The notes under the pieces were generated by a model that saw only the letters and a program-made list of their open reading frames with translations, was not told the origin of the DNA and made no database searches. DNA of 64,000 nt from Ophiostoma sp. CBS 140.51 (Eukaryota; Ascomycota; Sordariomycetes; Ophiostomatales; Ophiostomataceae): positions 35,989 to 99,988 of the forward strand of contig JANSLP010000096.1 of the NCBI GenBank assembly GCA_029298735.1. Direction: 5' to 3'. Below are positions 9,364 to 20,135 of the stretch, one piece after another. The translations under genes and the position numbers were made by a program. Positions within the stretch are counted from its first letter, which is position 1, and each line of letters begins with the position of its first letter.

Positions 9364-11144
9364 TCACTCAGTCTTTGTCTGTGTAGTTACCTCGTGGTGC
9401 TCGACGGGCTCTGTCTTTACCATCTCATTTACGTCCTGGTAGGCGTCGACCTTCTCGGTGGCAAACTTGCGTGCCGAAACCCCACGATGGAACAGAATGT
9501 CGAGTTCTTCGTATGTGCGACCACTTGGCTCAGGAAGGCGGAAGTACGCCCAAACAAGCATGAGAGCACCGGTGCCGGCCCAGAAGAATGCTGTCTTGCC
9601 CTTGGCATTGAGTGCCGTCGGGTTCATGAACTGTGGCTCGACAACCTGAGAGAAAATGTTGACAATTTGGTAGAACGTGCGGGCAAGACAGACGGTCAAA
9701 GGCCGGAGACGAGCAGAAGAGATCTCAGCAATAAACGAATAAGCGATGGGACCAAGAGTCATGGCGTACACCAGCACCCACACGATACAGAGAGCAGCTT
9801 GCGCCCAGAGAGCGCCCGAGGTGTGGGACGACACACTGACAATACCAAGAAGCAAAAGGAGCACGAAAGTGATGATCTGTCCGCCGACATAGATGGTACG
9901 GCGGCCAAAGTAGGCAATGAGCCACCAAGACAGGATTGTGCCAACAAATGCAATGCCGGTTGTGCCGAGGTTCAGCTTGTATGCATCGTTGGAGCTGAAG
10001 CCGGCATTCTCAAAGAAGTACGTGGGAACCTGTGAAGAATAAGGTCAGTCGTAGGCCAGAAAAGGATACAGAAAATATGTGCCAGGGTGGACATGTTGTA
10101 GAATAACTCACATAAGCAAACGTGCTGCCAGAGAGAATCTGACCAGCAAAAGCAAAGCAGGCAATCTCCGTGCGGCGCAGGTCGGTGCCCTTGAAGCACT
10201 CAATGTAGCTGGTACCGGAAGTAATCTCAGACTCGAGCTTGATGGTGTGTACCATCATGGCTAGCTGGCCATTGAGCTCGTCCTCTGTGCGGTCCGACGT
10301 GAGGCGGCAGAGACTCCGTTTGGCATCCTCGATACGGTCACGACCAACAAGGTACCAGGGGCTCTCGGGCATCAGGTAGCAACCAACAAGCAATGGTGCG
10401 GGCCAAAGCCATTGAATCGCAAAGGGAATGCGGTATGACCACTGGTCCGGCCGGTTGATCAAGCTGTCTAACACACCAGCAGCAATGAACTGACCGATGG
10501 CCCAGCACAGGTTGACATATGTCGTCAAGTAGGCGCGCAGGTTCGTCGGGCACACCTCGGAGGCGTATGACGGGCCAACAGTGGCAAAGACACCCCACGA
10601 GAAACCACAAAGGATCTGACCGACGAGCAAGACAGAGAGGGAGTTTGCAAAGAAGGTGATGAAGATGAAAGCGGCCATGAAAATGAGAGAGATACACATG
10701 ACTTTGCGGTAACCGAATCGAGTAATGAATTGGCCGTTCATGATACCACCTGTTTTGTTAGTTAGGGTCGGGAGCGACAAGGTGATCATGGCAAATAAAA
10801 AACATACCGAAAATGGTACCAACGGTACTGGCCATGCCGATGCCTGTCTGCCACGGCGTAGAAATCAAATAGCCTTTCTCCTCCCCATAGTACTGGCCGT
10901 ACTTCTTTGCAAAGCTGGGGTAGCCAATAAAGTTGCCGATGAGGATGGTATCATAACCTTCCATGACAACGGACATGGACACCATGATGGACCACAAGAC
11001 AGCCTTGCGGTTTTTCTTCAATGCCTCCCAGGCAGTCTCGCTATGCTCAACATCAGAGGCTTTCTTTGCTTCGAGCACGGACGTGACGCCCAGCTTGTCT
11101 TGCAGATGCAGTGCGGCCTTTGTGCCGATCTCGACATCAGCCAT
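9364..11144 (-). CDS. MFS sugar transporter, maltose/alpha-glucoside permease type
   Basis: Three exons, 11144-10808, 10749-10112 and 10029-9364, give 546 residues. Introns have donors GTATGT and GTGAGT and CAG acceptors, and splicing rebuilds GTIFGGIMNG and FAYVPTYFFENAGF. About 12 membrane helices are seen. Sugar-porter signatures are present: GxxxNGxxxxRxGYRK after helix 2, MPESPWYLVGR after helix 6, and PEPSGRTYEELD at the end. The loop SYIECFKGTDLRRTEIAC is typical of fungal alpha-glucoside permeases, which are proton symporters of the plasma membrane. It is divergent from the GH31 alpha-xylosidase 1.5 kb away, suggesting import of an alpha-linked oligosaccharide such as isoprimeverose or maltose; the substrate is inferred. 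The ATG at 11144 is chosen over an upstream frame start at 11174 because it gives the usual N terminus. Confidence 0.93.
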
Positions 11145-11252
11145 GACGCGCAGACGGGATGGAATGAACAGCAAGGAAGGGAATGGTTAATGGAAGAATG
11201 GGAGGGATGCTGATTGTTTGGTACTAACCAAGTTGTCTGGTACCTTGACGAC

Positions 11253-11264
11253 TAATATATATGA
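11253..11264 (-). promoter_or_regulatory. TATA-like element of the sugar transporter gene
   Basis: TATATATTAG in minus orientation about 110 bp upstream of the transporter ATG. Confidence 0.4.
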
Positions 11265-12690
11265 AACCAACGGCCGTACTCGGTGCACATAATTAATACA
11301 GCCGTTGCGGATGGTCGCCGTGCACGACGATTGTGGACCATCCTTTCACCTTCACACCACCATCACCTCTCCCACATCAACAATCATACCCCACAAGAAC
11401 CCTTGGCATCTCCTGATGCTTCACCCCACGGGGGAGAATTTGCACGAAGGCGAGAGTGCAACAGTCATAATGGTATCCTGCTCGGCACAAACAAAACACG
11501 GACTGTGGTCGGCAGGAACAGCGGCCCGACCGCCACTACCGGTACGACGTCTCGGTTCTTTTGTTTGTCCGTTGGGTAAGGGGAGGCGGACATAGGTGGT
11601 CTCCTTCTCCATTTTTCGTGTTGTTTGGTCGTTCTTTGAGAAAAAATGGCCGACAATGGCAGTTGAATTTAACCGGCTCTTTAGCCTGTGGATCTGTTCA
11701 TCCTGTCCCCCTGTTTTCTCCTCAGTGGGGCGGAAAATGGAGGCTCTGAGCCTCGTCAACGGCCGGACCAAATGCACGGAAAGTTTTATGGGACCTGTGA
11801 AGCTTGGGCACCAAACAGCGTGGTTGGTGGAGCCCGTCTCGTAATTGCCCGCTATTGGTGGAATTTTTGACCCACTATTCTGACTTCCAACGACAGTCGT
11901 GCATCGCGTGTTGTCGTATTTTTGTCGACGCGACATGTACTGTCACAACAACCGACAAAAGATAGAATATCGTGGCTGGTGAATGAGTAGTTGTAATCTT
12001 GACTAAAAGATCCACAGAAATCCTGCCTCAACCACATGCACACTCTTTTGCTGTTTTGATAAAGACATTCAGATGGAAAGTTTTGACGACGAGTGCGATA
12101 ACAAAACAGAAAAATATCAAAGACCAGCTCCCGAAAATGCACAACTCCTCGCTCGAGGTTTTCCGGCACCCATTGATTGCCCGAGGGCAACGGCCTTCAT
12201 TTCCTAACTAGCAATGAGTGGTACTCATCGCTGATCTGCCAGTTGGCGATGTCACGCCACACAACAGAGCATTGCTGCGACATGTCGGCCCTCCGTGCCG
12301 ACGCTACTGTCCTGGTGTTACCTCCATTTACTCCGCACGACATTTCCCCTCACGCAGTGCTTCCCCATTCTCCCACCGGAGTCCATTCAGTTCCTGTTGA
12401 TCTTGTGATCCTGCAGCATGTCTCCCACCGGAGCATCCTGCCTGCAGAAAAGTTCGTGTTGATGAACCAATCTCGTCTGTGTTCATGATCCACTGCTGGA
12501 TCCGTCATCTGCGATTCCCCTCTTTGATGGCCTTTTCCCGAATTTCTTTTGGCTTTTTTTTGTCGGAAACAATGCTCAATACAAGAGCAGTCCTCTTGTC
12601 AACATCCGGTCCAGTCCTTCCAACAACTGTGCACTGACCATTGCACTGCAACACCCCAACTGCGCCCCAAAATCTCCCCAACCCGGCAAT
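11265..12690. other. Shared divergent promoter region between transporter and alpha-xylosidase
   Basis: About 1.5 kb with no supported gene. A near-palindrome CCCCACGGGGG lies at 11423-11433 and includes GTGGGG on the minus strand, which fits the CreA carbon-repressor consensus SYGGRG; this is a single weak match. The last 180 bp are C/T-rich, like a 5' leader. Open frames here lack domains and usual composition. Confidence 0.45.
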
Positions 12691-15066
12691 ATGAAGATTC
12701 GTGATGGCATGTGGCACACGGCCGAGGGCCTGTACGTCAAGTATGCAGAGGAAGTCTATGAAACCACTACCACAACCCGCGGTGTGCGGCTGCTCTGCCC
12801 AACTGGAAAGATCAGATCTCGTGGTGACACGCTTAACCAGCCGACGGTGACGCTGACCATCGAGGCTGAAGCGGATGGCATTTTGTCAGTCGAAGCTGTG
12901 CACTGGGACGGTGCTCAACGCCGCGGACCCAACTTTGAGCTTTTCCCCCATGGCCGGGAAGAGGCCGAGGCGGTCATCACCAACAACGCAACCAGCACGA
13001 CGGTGGCATCTGGTTCATTGGCCGCCACCGTCACGACAAACGACGAGGATGGCTCCCGGATTTTTGGTGTGCGCTTCCACCCGTCGGCAGATTCGGACAG
13101 CCGCCGCACCTTGACTTCCATGAACCACCGCAGCGTCGGCTTTGCCATTAGCCCGGCCCTGTCCAACCCGCAGCAAGTGGAGACCATGAACGACAAAGAA
13201 CACTACATCTTCACACAGACCGACCTAGGCGTTGGCGAGTCCATCCACGGACTGGGCGAGCGGTTTGGCGCCTTCAATAAGGTTGGCCAACAGGTGGAGC
13301 TTTGGAATGCCGACGGTGGCACCAGCAGTGAGCAGGCATACAAAAACATTCCATTCTTTATGAGCTCTCGTGGCTACGGCGTCTTCTTGGACACTCCTGA
13401 CCGTGTCGAGCTCGAAGTTGGCAGTGCACGATGTTCCCGTGTTGAGGCCCTTGTGCATGGCCAGCGTCTCAAGTGGTATCTGATCTATGGGCCAACACCT
13501 CGTGACGTTCTTCGCCGGTACGGACAGCTGACGGGCCAGCCCAGCACGCTGCCTTCCTGGAGTTATGGCCTGTGGCTCAGCACCAGCTTCACCACCAACT
13601 ACGATGAGTCTACTGTGCAGGGATTCCTCACGGGCATGCGCGACCGTGGCATCCAAGTTGACGTCTTCCATTTTGATTGCTTCTGGATGCGTGCCTTTAC
13701 TTGGACGGACTTTGTTTTTGACTCTGAGCGCTTCCCCGACCCTGCTGGTCAGATTGCTCGTCTCAAAAAAGCTGGTCTTTGCCGCAAGGTCTGTGTCTGG
13801 ATGAACCCCTACATTGCTCAGAACGGTGCTGCCTTTGCGTACGCCGCCGAGAAGGGGTACCTCCTGCGCCGGCCCAATGGTGACATATGGCAATGGGATC
13901 TGTGGCAGGCTGGCATGGGCCTCGTCGACTTCACCAACCCGGAAGCCTGCAAGTGGTATGCCGAGAGTCTCAACAAGCTCTTTGATCTTGGCGTTGATGC
14001 GATCAAGACGGACTTTGGCGAGCGGATCCCCACACGCGATGTGCAGTGGCATGACCAGTCTGTTGACCCTTCCCGCATGCACAACTACTACACTTTCTTG
14101 TACAACCGCGTCGTCTATGAAGCGCTTACAGCGCGGTACGGCGAGGGTCAAGGCATTCTGTTTGCTCGCTCAGCCACTGCTGGTGGCCAGCGCTTCCCAC
14201 TTCACTGGGGTGGTGACTGTGAGAGTACGGCCGTTGCCATGGCCGAGTCTGTTCGTGGCGGTCTCTCTCTTGGTCTGTCTGGTTTCAGTTTCTGGTCGGT
14301 TGATATCGGTGGCTTTGAAGGTTCTCCTCCTCCTTGGATTTACAAGCGTTGGGTGGCCTTTGGTCTTCTCTGCAGTCACAGCCGTCTACACGGCAGCAAC
14401 TCATACCGTGTGCCCTGGACTATTGACAACGACGACCGCTCTCCTTCCAGCGCAACAACCACACTTGCACGCTGGACTGCTCTGAAAAATCGTCTTCTCC
14501 CCTACCTGTTGGCCCAGGCCAAGGAATCTGTCAATGACAGCGTTCCTGTGAGTGTCCGTGCCACTTGCATCGAGTTCCCAGATGACCCAACCGCCTGGAC
14601 ACTGGATCGGCAGTTTTTCATTGGCGACAGCCTGCTTGCTGCACCTGTCTTTGAGGAGGATGGCGAGGTTGAGTTCTATCTGCCGCGTGGACGCTGGACC
14701 TCCTTCTTTACCAACAAGGTCCGTACGGGTCCTAGCTGGTTCCGTGAGCGCCACGGTTTTGGGTCCATGCCTCTCTACGTGCGTGAGAACACCGTTCTGA
14801 TTCTTGGTGGCGCCTCTTCCGCCACTGGCCGTAGTGCCGTCTACGACTATGCCAGCGACACCGAGGTGGTCACTTATGGGGTGCAGCCAGGTACAAAGGC
14901 TGTTGTTGTCAACGCTGATGGCGACGTGAGCGGCACGATTGAGGTGGATACCGATGGCAATATCACTGGCACCGAAGTTCTGACCGGTTCGTGGAAACAC
15001 AGCCGCGACGAGCGTGCTTTGGGTGATTTGACGGTCGCTGACGAGATTGTGGATCTCTCAGCTTAG
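12691..15066 (+). CDS. GH31 alpha-xylosidase
   Basis: A single exon of 791 residues. It matches the YicI-type alpha-xylosidase branch of GH31 rather than maltase-type enzymes: the nucleophile motif KTDFGERIP followed by DVQWHDQS, the acid/base motif HWGGDCEST, then GGLSLGLSGFSFWSVDIGGF and SHSRLHGSNSYRVPW. An N-terminal beta-sandwich ends in the GLGERFGAFNKVGQ block and a C-terminal beta-domain follows the barrel. The enzyme would remove alpha-1,6-xylose from isoprimeverose or xyloglucan oligosaccharides. There is no signal peptide, so it acts in the cytosol, which fits the divergent sugar transporter. The ATG at 12691 precedes the family's usual N terminus. Alpha-glucosidase side activity is possible. 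Confidence 0.94.
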   Translation: MKIRDGMWHTAEGLYVKYAEEVYETTTTTRGVRLLCPTGKIRSRGDTLNQPTVTLTIEAEADGILSVEAVHWDGAQRRGPNFELFPHGREEAEAVITNNATSTTVASGSLAATVTTNDEDGSRIFGVRFHPSADSDSRRTLTSMNHRSVGFAISPALSNPQQVETMNDKEHYIFTQTDLGVGESIHGLGERFGAFNKVGQQVELWNADGGTSSEQAYKNIPFFMSSRGYGVFLDTPDRVELEVGSARCSRVEALVHGQRLKWYLIYGPTPRDVLRRYGQLTGQPSTLPSWSYGLWLSTSFTTNYDESTVQGFLTGMRDRGIQVDVFHFDCFWMRAFTWTDFVFDSERFPDPAGQIARLKKAGLCRKVCVWMNPYIAQNGAAFAYAAEKGYLLRRPNGDIWQWDLWQAGMGLVDFTNPEACKWYAESLNKLFDLGVDAIKTDFGERIPTRDVQWHDQSVDPSRMHNYYTFLYNRVVYEALTARYGEGQGILFARSATAGGQRFPLHWGGDCESTAVAMAESVRGGLSLGLSGFSFWSVDIGGFEGSPPPWIYKRWVAFGLLCSHSRLHGSNSYRVPWTIDNDDRSPSSATTTLARWTALKNRLLPYLLAQAKESVNDSVPVSVRATCIEFPDDPTAWTLDRQFFIGDSLLAAPVFEEDGEVEFYLPRGRWTSFFTNKVRTGPSWFRERHGFGSMPLYVRENTVLILGGASSATGRSAVYDYASDTEVVTYGVQPGTKAVVVNADGDVSGTIEVDTDGNITGTEVLTGSWKHSRDERALGDLTVADEIVDLSA

Positions 15067-15306
15067 AAACTAATGCATTACATAGATATAGACTCCATAT
15101 GAAATGTTTTGAACTAAGAAGTGGCTGACCGGCAATGAATCATATGCTCGGCTTGTGAATGTATTTTTTGTACTTGTTCATTTGTTATTTTTGTACTTTT
15201 ATTTTCCCTGTATAGTACCGTGTCCTAATTCTTCACATTCGCCATTGTTGTGAGCCAAGTAATTTCTCCCATCAAATCAGTTTTCATCTTGTGTGACACG
15301 CACACT

Positions 15307-16782
15307 TCAGATAGTTCCCTTTTCACCCAGAATGACCACGTTCTCTGGCGTCATATTGCTAGTCGTGTCTTTGAAAGACGAGCTTCTATCACCTGTGGTA
15401 TACTCGCGAATGGCAGTCAAGTCCGCGCCGTGGGAGGTTTCTGTAATCTTGCTGAATGCCACCCAGAATAGGCCAGGGAGAGACAGGGAGAACAGAGCCA
15501 AGTTGATGGCACAGGCACCGTCATAGTTGAAGTCCATGGCATAAACAACGAACCGAAAGTTGAGCCAACAGAGCCGGGAGAGTTGAATAGTGACTTACAG
15601 TGGATCACAGATACCCCAGAGAAGGAACAGGAAGCATGGCAGGCCATAGTTCTTCTCCGCCCAGTCAAGGGTCGATGGGTTTGTCATGTAGTGGTGCTGA
15701 ACAGCCTGGCTAATAATCCAAGATGTTCCCCAGGTAATAGACACCACAGAGAAGCCAATGCGTGCGTGAGTCTTGCGGTTGAATCGACCCCAATCGAGAA
15801 CTTGGCCAAGAGACAGTGTGGTAATCAGATCTCCAGGGTAGAAGAGCATGGAGTTGAGAGCACGAGTCCGGACAGTAAAGTAGGCGAAGTTGAACTGCCA
15901 CTGTTATGAAAGGAACCATTGGGCATAGATCATGAACGGCATCAAACCAATGACGGTAGAGTTCTTGATCAGAGTCCACAGGATACTGGACATCTTCGCC
16001 AATGTCGGTGCCTTCTTCAAGACAACGGGGCGCCCGTCACGGCGTCGGACCCGGTAGGCAGGAGAGACGTTCAGGGCGAAGGGGAACCCGAAGCACATTA
16101 TGGTCATCAGTGCAACGTAGGTGGCCTCACTAATCGAGCCACGGTAAGCCTTTTCTACATTGAGGGTCAGGCTGATGATTCCGCCGATGGATGCACCAAG
16201 ATTCTGGAATGAGAATTTCAAAGAAGCTGCTGGTGTCAGCTTTTCTTTGGTGGATGACGCTAGAAACAATATTCAAAATTTGTACATACCAGCGCGGCCT
16301 TTTCTTTTCTCCTCTGGATAGCCCATGATAATCGAGCCGCTGGCCACCCAGAGGAAACAAGCCGAGAGGTCATATGTGACGGCACCAAAATGGAGAAGCC
16401 ATGACTCTCCGTAATGGTCAACGACGTAAAATCCGGCAGCATATGGAGCATAGCCAAAGGTGCCAATCTGCAACAAGTGTTAGATGCATGTCAACTGAAC
16501 CTGCTGGTAGATTTTGCTTACAAAAAGAGTCCACCTGAGCCTGACGTAGTTGCAGAAAATGCCAACAAATGGCGACACAATCGCAAGCATACCAAAGACA
16601 ATGGTATTGACCGCGTTAGATGTGCCGGTGCTTGCGCCGCCACCAGTACCCATGCCATTAAGTGCACCAAAGATTCCCGGACACGTGAAGGCTGTGCAGG
16701 CAACCATGACAACAAAGAAGAGAGGTGAACGGTACCAAGACCGTTTTTGCTGCAGGTGCAGCTCGTTTTGGTGGCCGGACAT
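15307..16782 (-). pseudogene. UNC93-like MFS membrane protein with in-frame stop codons
   Basis: Exons 16782-16522, 16467-16290 and 16226 onward join with good splice sites (donors GTAAGC and GTATGT; CTGAC branch before acceptor CAG at 16227), giving a fungal UNC93-like/DUF895 transporter: RSPLFFVVMVACTAFTCPGI, YPEEKRKGRAASLKFSFQNLG and FTVRTRALNSMLF. The frame then meets TAA at 15904-15906 (codon 254), inside the conserved AQWFLS-stop-QWQFNFAYF segment where relatives usually have a Tyr-Gln helix residue pair. The same frame reopens at once and continues through YGLPCFLFLLWG to a second TAA at 15595-15597. That one overlaps a GTAAGT donor, but no AG acceptor exists before the frame resumes at FVVYAMDF. 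A 16-nt intron would be needed to skip the first stop. Loss of function, a sequencing error or readthrough are the options; a decayed gene is most likely. Confidence 0.75.
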
Positions 16783-17482
16783 TATACTTTTTGTTTATGT
16801 GTCGATCTCGTGAACTGTGTAGATATAGAAAATATTGCCCTCCAGACAGAAACTTGAGAAATCAAGCCGCTTTTCTGTAAAAGAAGACTCGTCTTTCTTT
16901 AATAAGAATCAGAAAAGAGAGGACATATATTGACCCTTATCACTAGGTACGGATACAAGACCTTCATACAGCCCCGTATGCCCATACCACCTGTGTCTGC
17001 TCCTAAAGGAGAATCTCCGAGGACAGACTGGCTAAAAGCAATGAGCAATTGTAGTGGTATTCGACGCCATATGAGCCAGTCGTGTTTTACACGACTAAGG
17101 AACAGTCACAGGGGTTCGAATCAGGATGGCGACCCATAATACGGCAACACGGTTCCATACTCATTTATTCGAAACAAAAAAATAAACGAAAGCAGGAGGA
17201 AAAAAGTTCAGTCTTCGGTGCCATTCCCATGAGTACCAGAGGATGCCATGTGGTATTGCTGCCGATCCGTCGTTGGTATTGCCGGCCGTTTGTAGAGTCA
17301 TGGCTTCCCGGAAATGGAAACATAGTATCGTCATAGTAGCTATGAGACAAACGCAACTAGTGCCTAACAACCCCATCTGTACAATTTTCAACCAAAGAAC
17401 CACGTGTTCGGACATCGTTAAACGACATTACCTTTGTTTGACACATATCTTATATGTTCACGTGGATATCGGTGCGTTTGGT
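16783..17482. other. Gene-free stretch with an 8-bp hairpin and a pol III B-box-like motif
   Basis: No supported gene. AGTCGTGT/ACACGACT (about 17079-17097) forms an 8-bp perfect hairpin, and GGTTCGAATCA (about 17114-17124) resembles a tRNA B box, but no acceptor or T stem can be folded. It may be a decayed tRNA-derived element. Confidence 0.35.
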
Positions 17483-18335
17483 ATGGTAGCTGTGCAGACT
17501 ACCTTGAGCAGAGCACCGGCCATACCTCTGCGTATTAGGTAAGTTCTCCCTCCCCTGTTTTCGAAAGTCAGTATTGTGTTCTAGATTTCTTGTTTCTAAC
17601 AATGTTCAAATAGTGTTGTGGGTGCCGGCCAAGTTGGCAGCGCAGCTGTTCAAAGTACTCGTCAGACGGTCTCGAAGATGACTACATACAAGCTCGTACG
17701 CACAGAGAACCGCTGTCGAAGCTACTCCTCTCACATGTTTCCAACGACATAATCCTATTATTCTGTCCGCCGGAAATACTGGCCAAACCATCAAGTGCAG
17801 TTCAAGTGTTCTGTGGCATACAGGATAATATTTACTGCCTCGCGTGTCGCAGGGATCCAAGGTCTGCACGATAATTCTTCTGCCTGGCGCCGTGATGGTG
17901 AGGTTGTCTTCTTGTCCGAGCTTGGCCTCAGGATCTATGGCGTCGTGATCACCCGTTCTGAGACACCAGAGTATGTTGCCAGTACCGGGCTACGATAGGA
18001 GCATACCATTGGGCCAGCAGGCGTGTCCGGGCTTCGACAATTGTATGTTGACTGGGATCCCATCATCAGCAGAGTCTTGGACGTCGTCGATGGTCTGGCA
18101 TGGTATTAATGACGGGGTAGAGACCAGCCCGCAGTACGATGCCGTAAAAGCCTTGAAGATTTTTGAGCAAACACGTCTCCCGTTCCTCCTCCGTGTTGAA
18201 CAGCAGATGGCTTTGGATGAACAAAATGCGCGGTATGTAGCGGAGGCAGCTGCAGACGAGAAGGAGTGGATTCGGGAATTTGTGGAGCGCAATCCGGCCA
18301 ATAACTGGCTTACCGAGCACAATGCTGAGCTTTGA
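17483..18335 (+). pseudogene. Decayed FAD-dependent monooxygenase (salicylate hydroxylase type), copy 1
   Basis: Fragments of a class A flavoprotein hydroxylase appear in order but in different frames. After an ATG at 17483 a probable intron (donor GTAAGT, branch CTAAC, acceptor TAG) leads to VVGAGQVGSAAV, a worn Rossmann GxGxxG. The middle part SVAYRIIFTASRVAGIQGL, then WRRDGEVVFLSELGLRIYG, stops at 17998 (TAG) but continues in frame as LYVDWDPIISRVLDVVDGLAWY to TAA. The C-terminal part, in a third frame, reads ALKIFEQTRLPFLLRVEQQM to NPANNWLTEHNAEL. The GDAxHP FAD-binding segment is missing. Multiple stops, frame changes and a deletion make it non-functional. It lies directly before a second decayed copy. 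Confidence 0.6.
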
Positions 18336-19120
18336 GGTCCAAAATGCCATCATGTGAAACCTGAATAACCTTCCCCTTTAGTTAATATTAATTATACATC
18401 AGAGATAATTCCAAGCACTTTTCCATCACTTGTCGTATTTCCCGAAACCAGATATCCTACAATTGCTGGTTGCGTGTCCGGATATGTAGCCAGTGAAACC
18501 GAGCCTCATTACTCATGGCTGTCATATGTTTCGTCATTTCACCTTACCCATCTAGATGTCCAATGTGGATGTGGCGATCCTTACTGAAGAATATCTGCCC
18601 GCTAATATTCGCCTGCGGTGAAGAAAATAGCACCGTTAACGCCAAGTTTAGGGCCCCAAGGCTTCTGCCGTTTCCCGTTCTCGGCAGACTAAGCGTTATA
18701 TCCGGCTGGCGATGCCAGTTTGGTATGTGAGCGTTATCGGTCAGGTCCCTGGCGGTTTCTCCACTTCGCTGGGAACTCCTTCACTCGTTGCAATCACTAG
18801 CTTCGATGTCTCATCTGGTATGCAATCTTTGAAGACAATGCATGCAAGGCACATTGGATATTGCCACTGCATTGGTTTATCAGTTGTATGTTCGTGCTCT
18901 TTTTGCACAGTTGTTTCATATAATTGTTTTATTATTTTTATTATCTTATTTCTTTACAACGGCAGGCAAAAAAAAATTATAGTCTACAAAATTCCAGACA
19001 ACAATAAACGTTAGATGACAAAACAATGCGAGAACAATCCTCGCCCGAATAGCTACGACAATCTCATACTGGGTACACACTGCCCCAGTCAGTCACTACA
19101 CAAGAATACACGGATCAGAA
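18336..19120. other. Gene-free stretch between two decayed monooxygenases
   Basis: No intact gene. A short frame near 18712-18850 reads GQVPGGFSTSLGTPSLVAIT, which is protein-like but unassigned. AT-rich around 18910-19010. Confidence 0.35.
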
Positions 19121-20135
19121 ATGTCCCCAAAACTGATGACCGCCATCATTGGCAGCGGTCCGGCCGGTCTAGGCGTCACCATTGAGCTCACCCGACTTCA
19201 CTTTGTCGACTGGCACCTATACGAGAAGAAAGCAGTTAACAGAGAGTACGGTAGCGGCCTGACCATACAAAGAAACACTTGGCGCATGTTGGAACACCTC
19301 GGCGTGGCAAAGCACTTGCGATAATCTGACATCTTCCGGCCGACGAACGGACGCATAACACAGCACCGAGATGGCCACACTGGCGACCTTGTTCCAGCCG
19401 CCGAAACAAAAGGATCAACAACTACTGCACCACACCACCAGCCATGCCGCGCACACCGGGCCGTCTTGCAGCAAGCATTGCTCAAAGAGGTCGACCAGAG
19501 AAGCATCCATGTCGGTCACAAACTCATCAGCATAGAAGAGTAGCCATCAAAGCGTATCTGTATCACGTTTGAAAATGGACATATCGATGAGGTCGACTTG
19601 TTTGTTGGCGCGGATGGCTTACGATCCGTATGAGATATTTTCCAACAATTACTTTTCATATTTAGACTATGTACACTAACAATTCTGTGCTCGTAACTAG
19701 TGAGAGATTTCGCATTCCTAGATCATGATATATCCTATACAGGTGCAACTCCGTACCGAGCACTCGACCAAGGTTTGGGGGCAAGTTGGAGCCGAGAAGC
19801 GTCTATGTCAGAGTTTGTTGCCAAGTACGTTGAGTTTTGCCCACCCGTACAACAGCTGCTACAGCTTGCAACTAGCGGTTATCAGTACGATTTCTTTGCT
19901 GGGCCCCGGCTTGAGACCGTCGTGGCTAGGGGTAGCGTGGCACTTGTTGGAGATGCTTCACATCCACTTTCTGGAGCTTTTGGTGCTGGTACAGGATTTG
20001 CTCTCGAGGACCCCTTCAAACTGGCTGGTTCTTTGGCGTGGGCATTCCGATCCGGTATGGCCTCTGGTGCAGATACCCGCGCTCAATTTGATTCAGCACT
20101 GTCTTTCATGGCATCATGGCACTTTGGTAGGGTAG
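19121..20135 (+). pseudogene. Decayed FAD-dependent monooxygenase (salicylate hydroxylase type), copy 2
   Basis: The ATG at 19121 opens MSPKLMTAIIGSGPAGLGVT, a good FAD Rossmann motif, and the frame runs on through two stops (TAA 19322-19324, TAG 19541-19543) to DLFVGADGLRS, the conserved GADG block. An intron from about 19631 to an acceptor near 19700 follows, though the splice phase does not fit by one base. The second part has VRDFAFLDHDISYTG, then GSVALVGDASHPLSGAFGAG (FAD-ribityl binding GDAxHP) and homology ends near 20133 (SALSFMASWHFG). Between YRAL and ASWSREAS a stretch usual in this family is missing. Two nonsense codons plus the deletion mark it as a pseudogene. Confidence 0.8.

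Noticed and set aside
11421..11936. 171-codon minus-strand frame in the divergent promoter
   Set aside because: It has an ATG but no domain, and its composition and position (between two start sites) fit promoter DNA better.
13225..14151. Long open frame antisense to the GH31 gene
   Set aside because: It is a shadow of the high-GC3 coding strand; no domain, and the sense strand has all catalytic motifs.
17075..17130. Possible tRNA gene (hairpin with TTT in a 7-nt loop, followed by GGTTCGAATCA)
   Set aside because: No T stem pairs around the loop, no 7-bp acceptor stem with the right spacing, and no room for a D arm.
17620..17770. Lactate/malate dehydrogenase N terminus (VVGAGQVGSAAV)
   Set aside because: The downstream pieces in order match the middle and C terminus of FAD monooxygenases, and the motif also fits a worn FAD Rossmann, so one decayed monooxygenase explains more.
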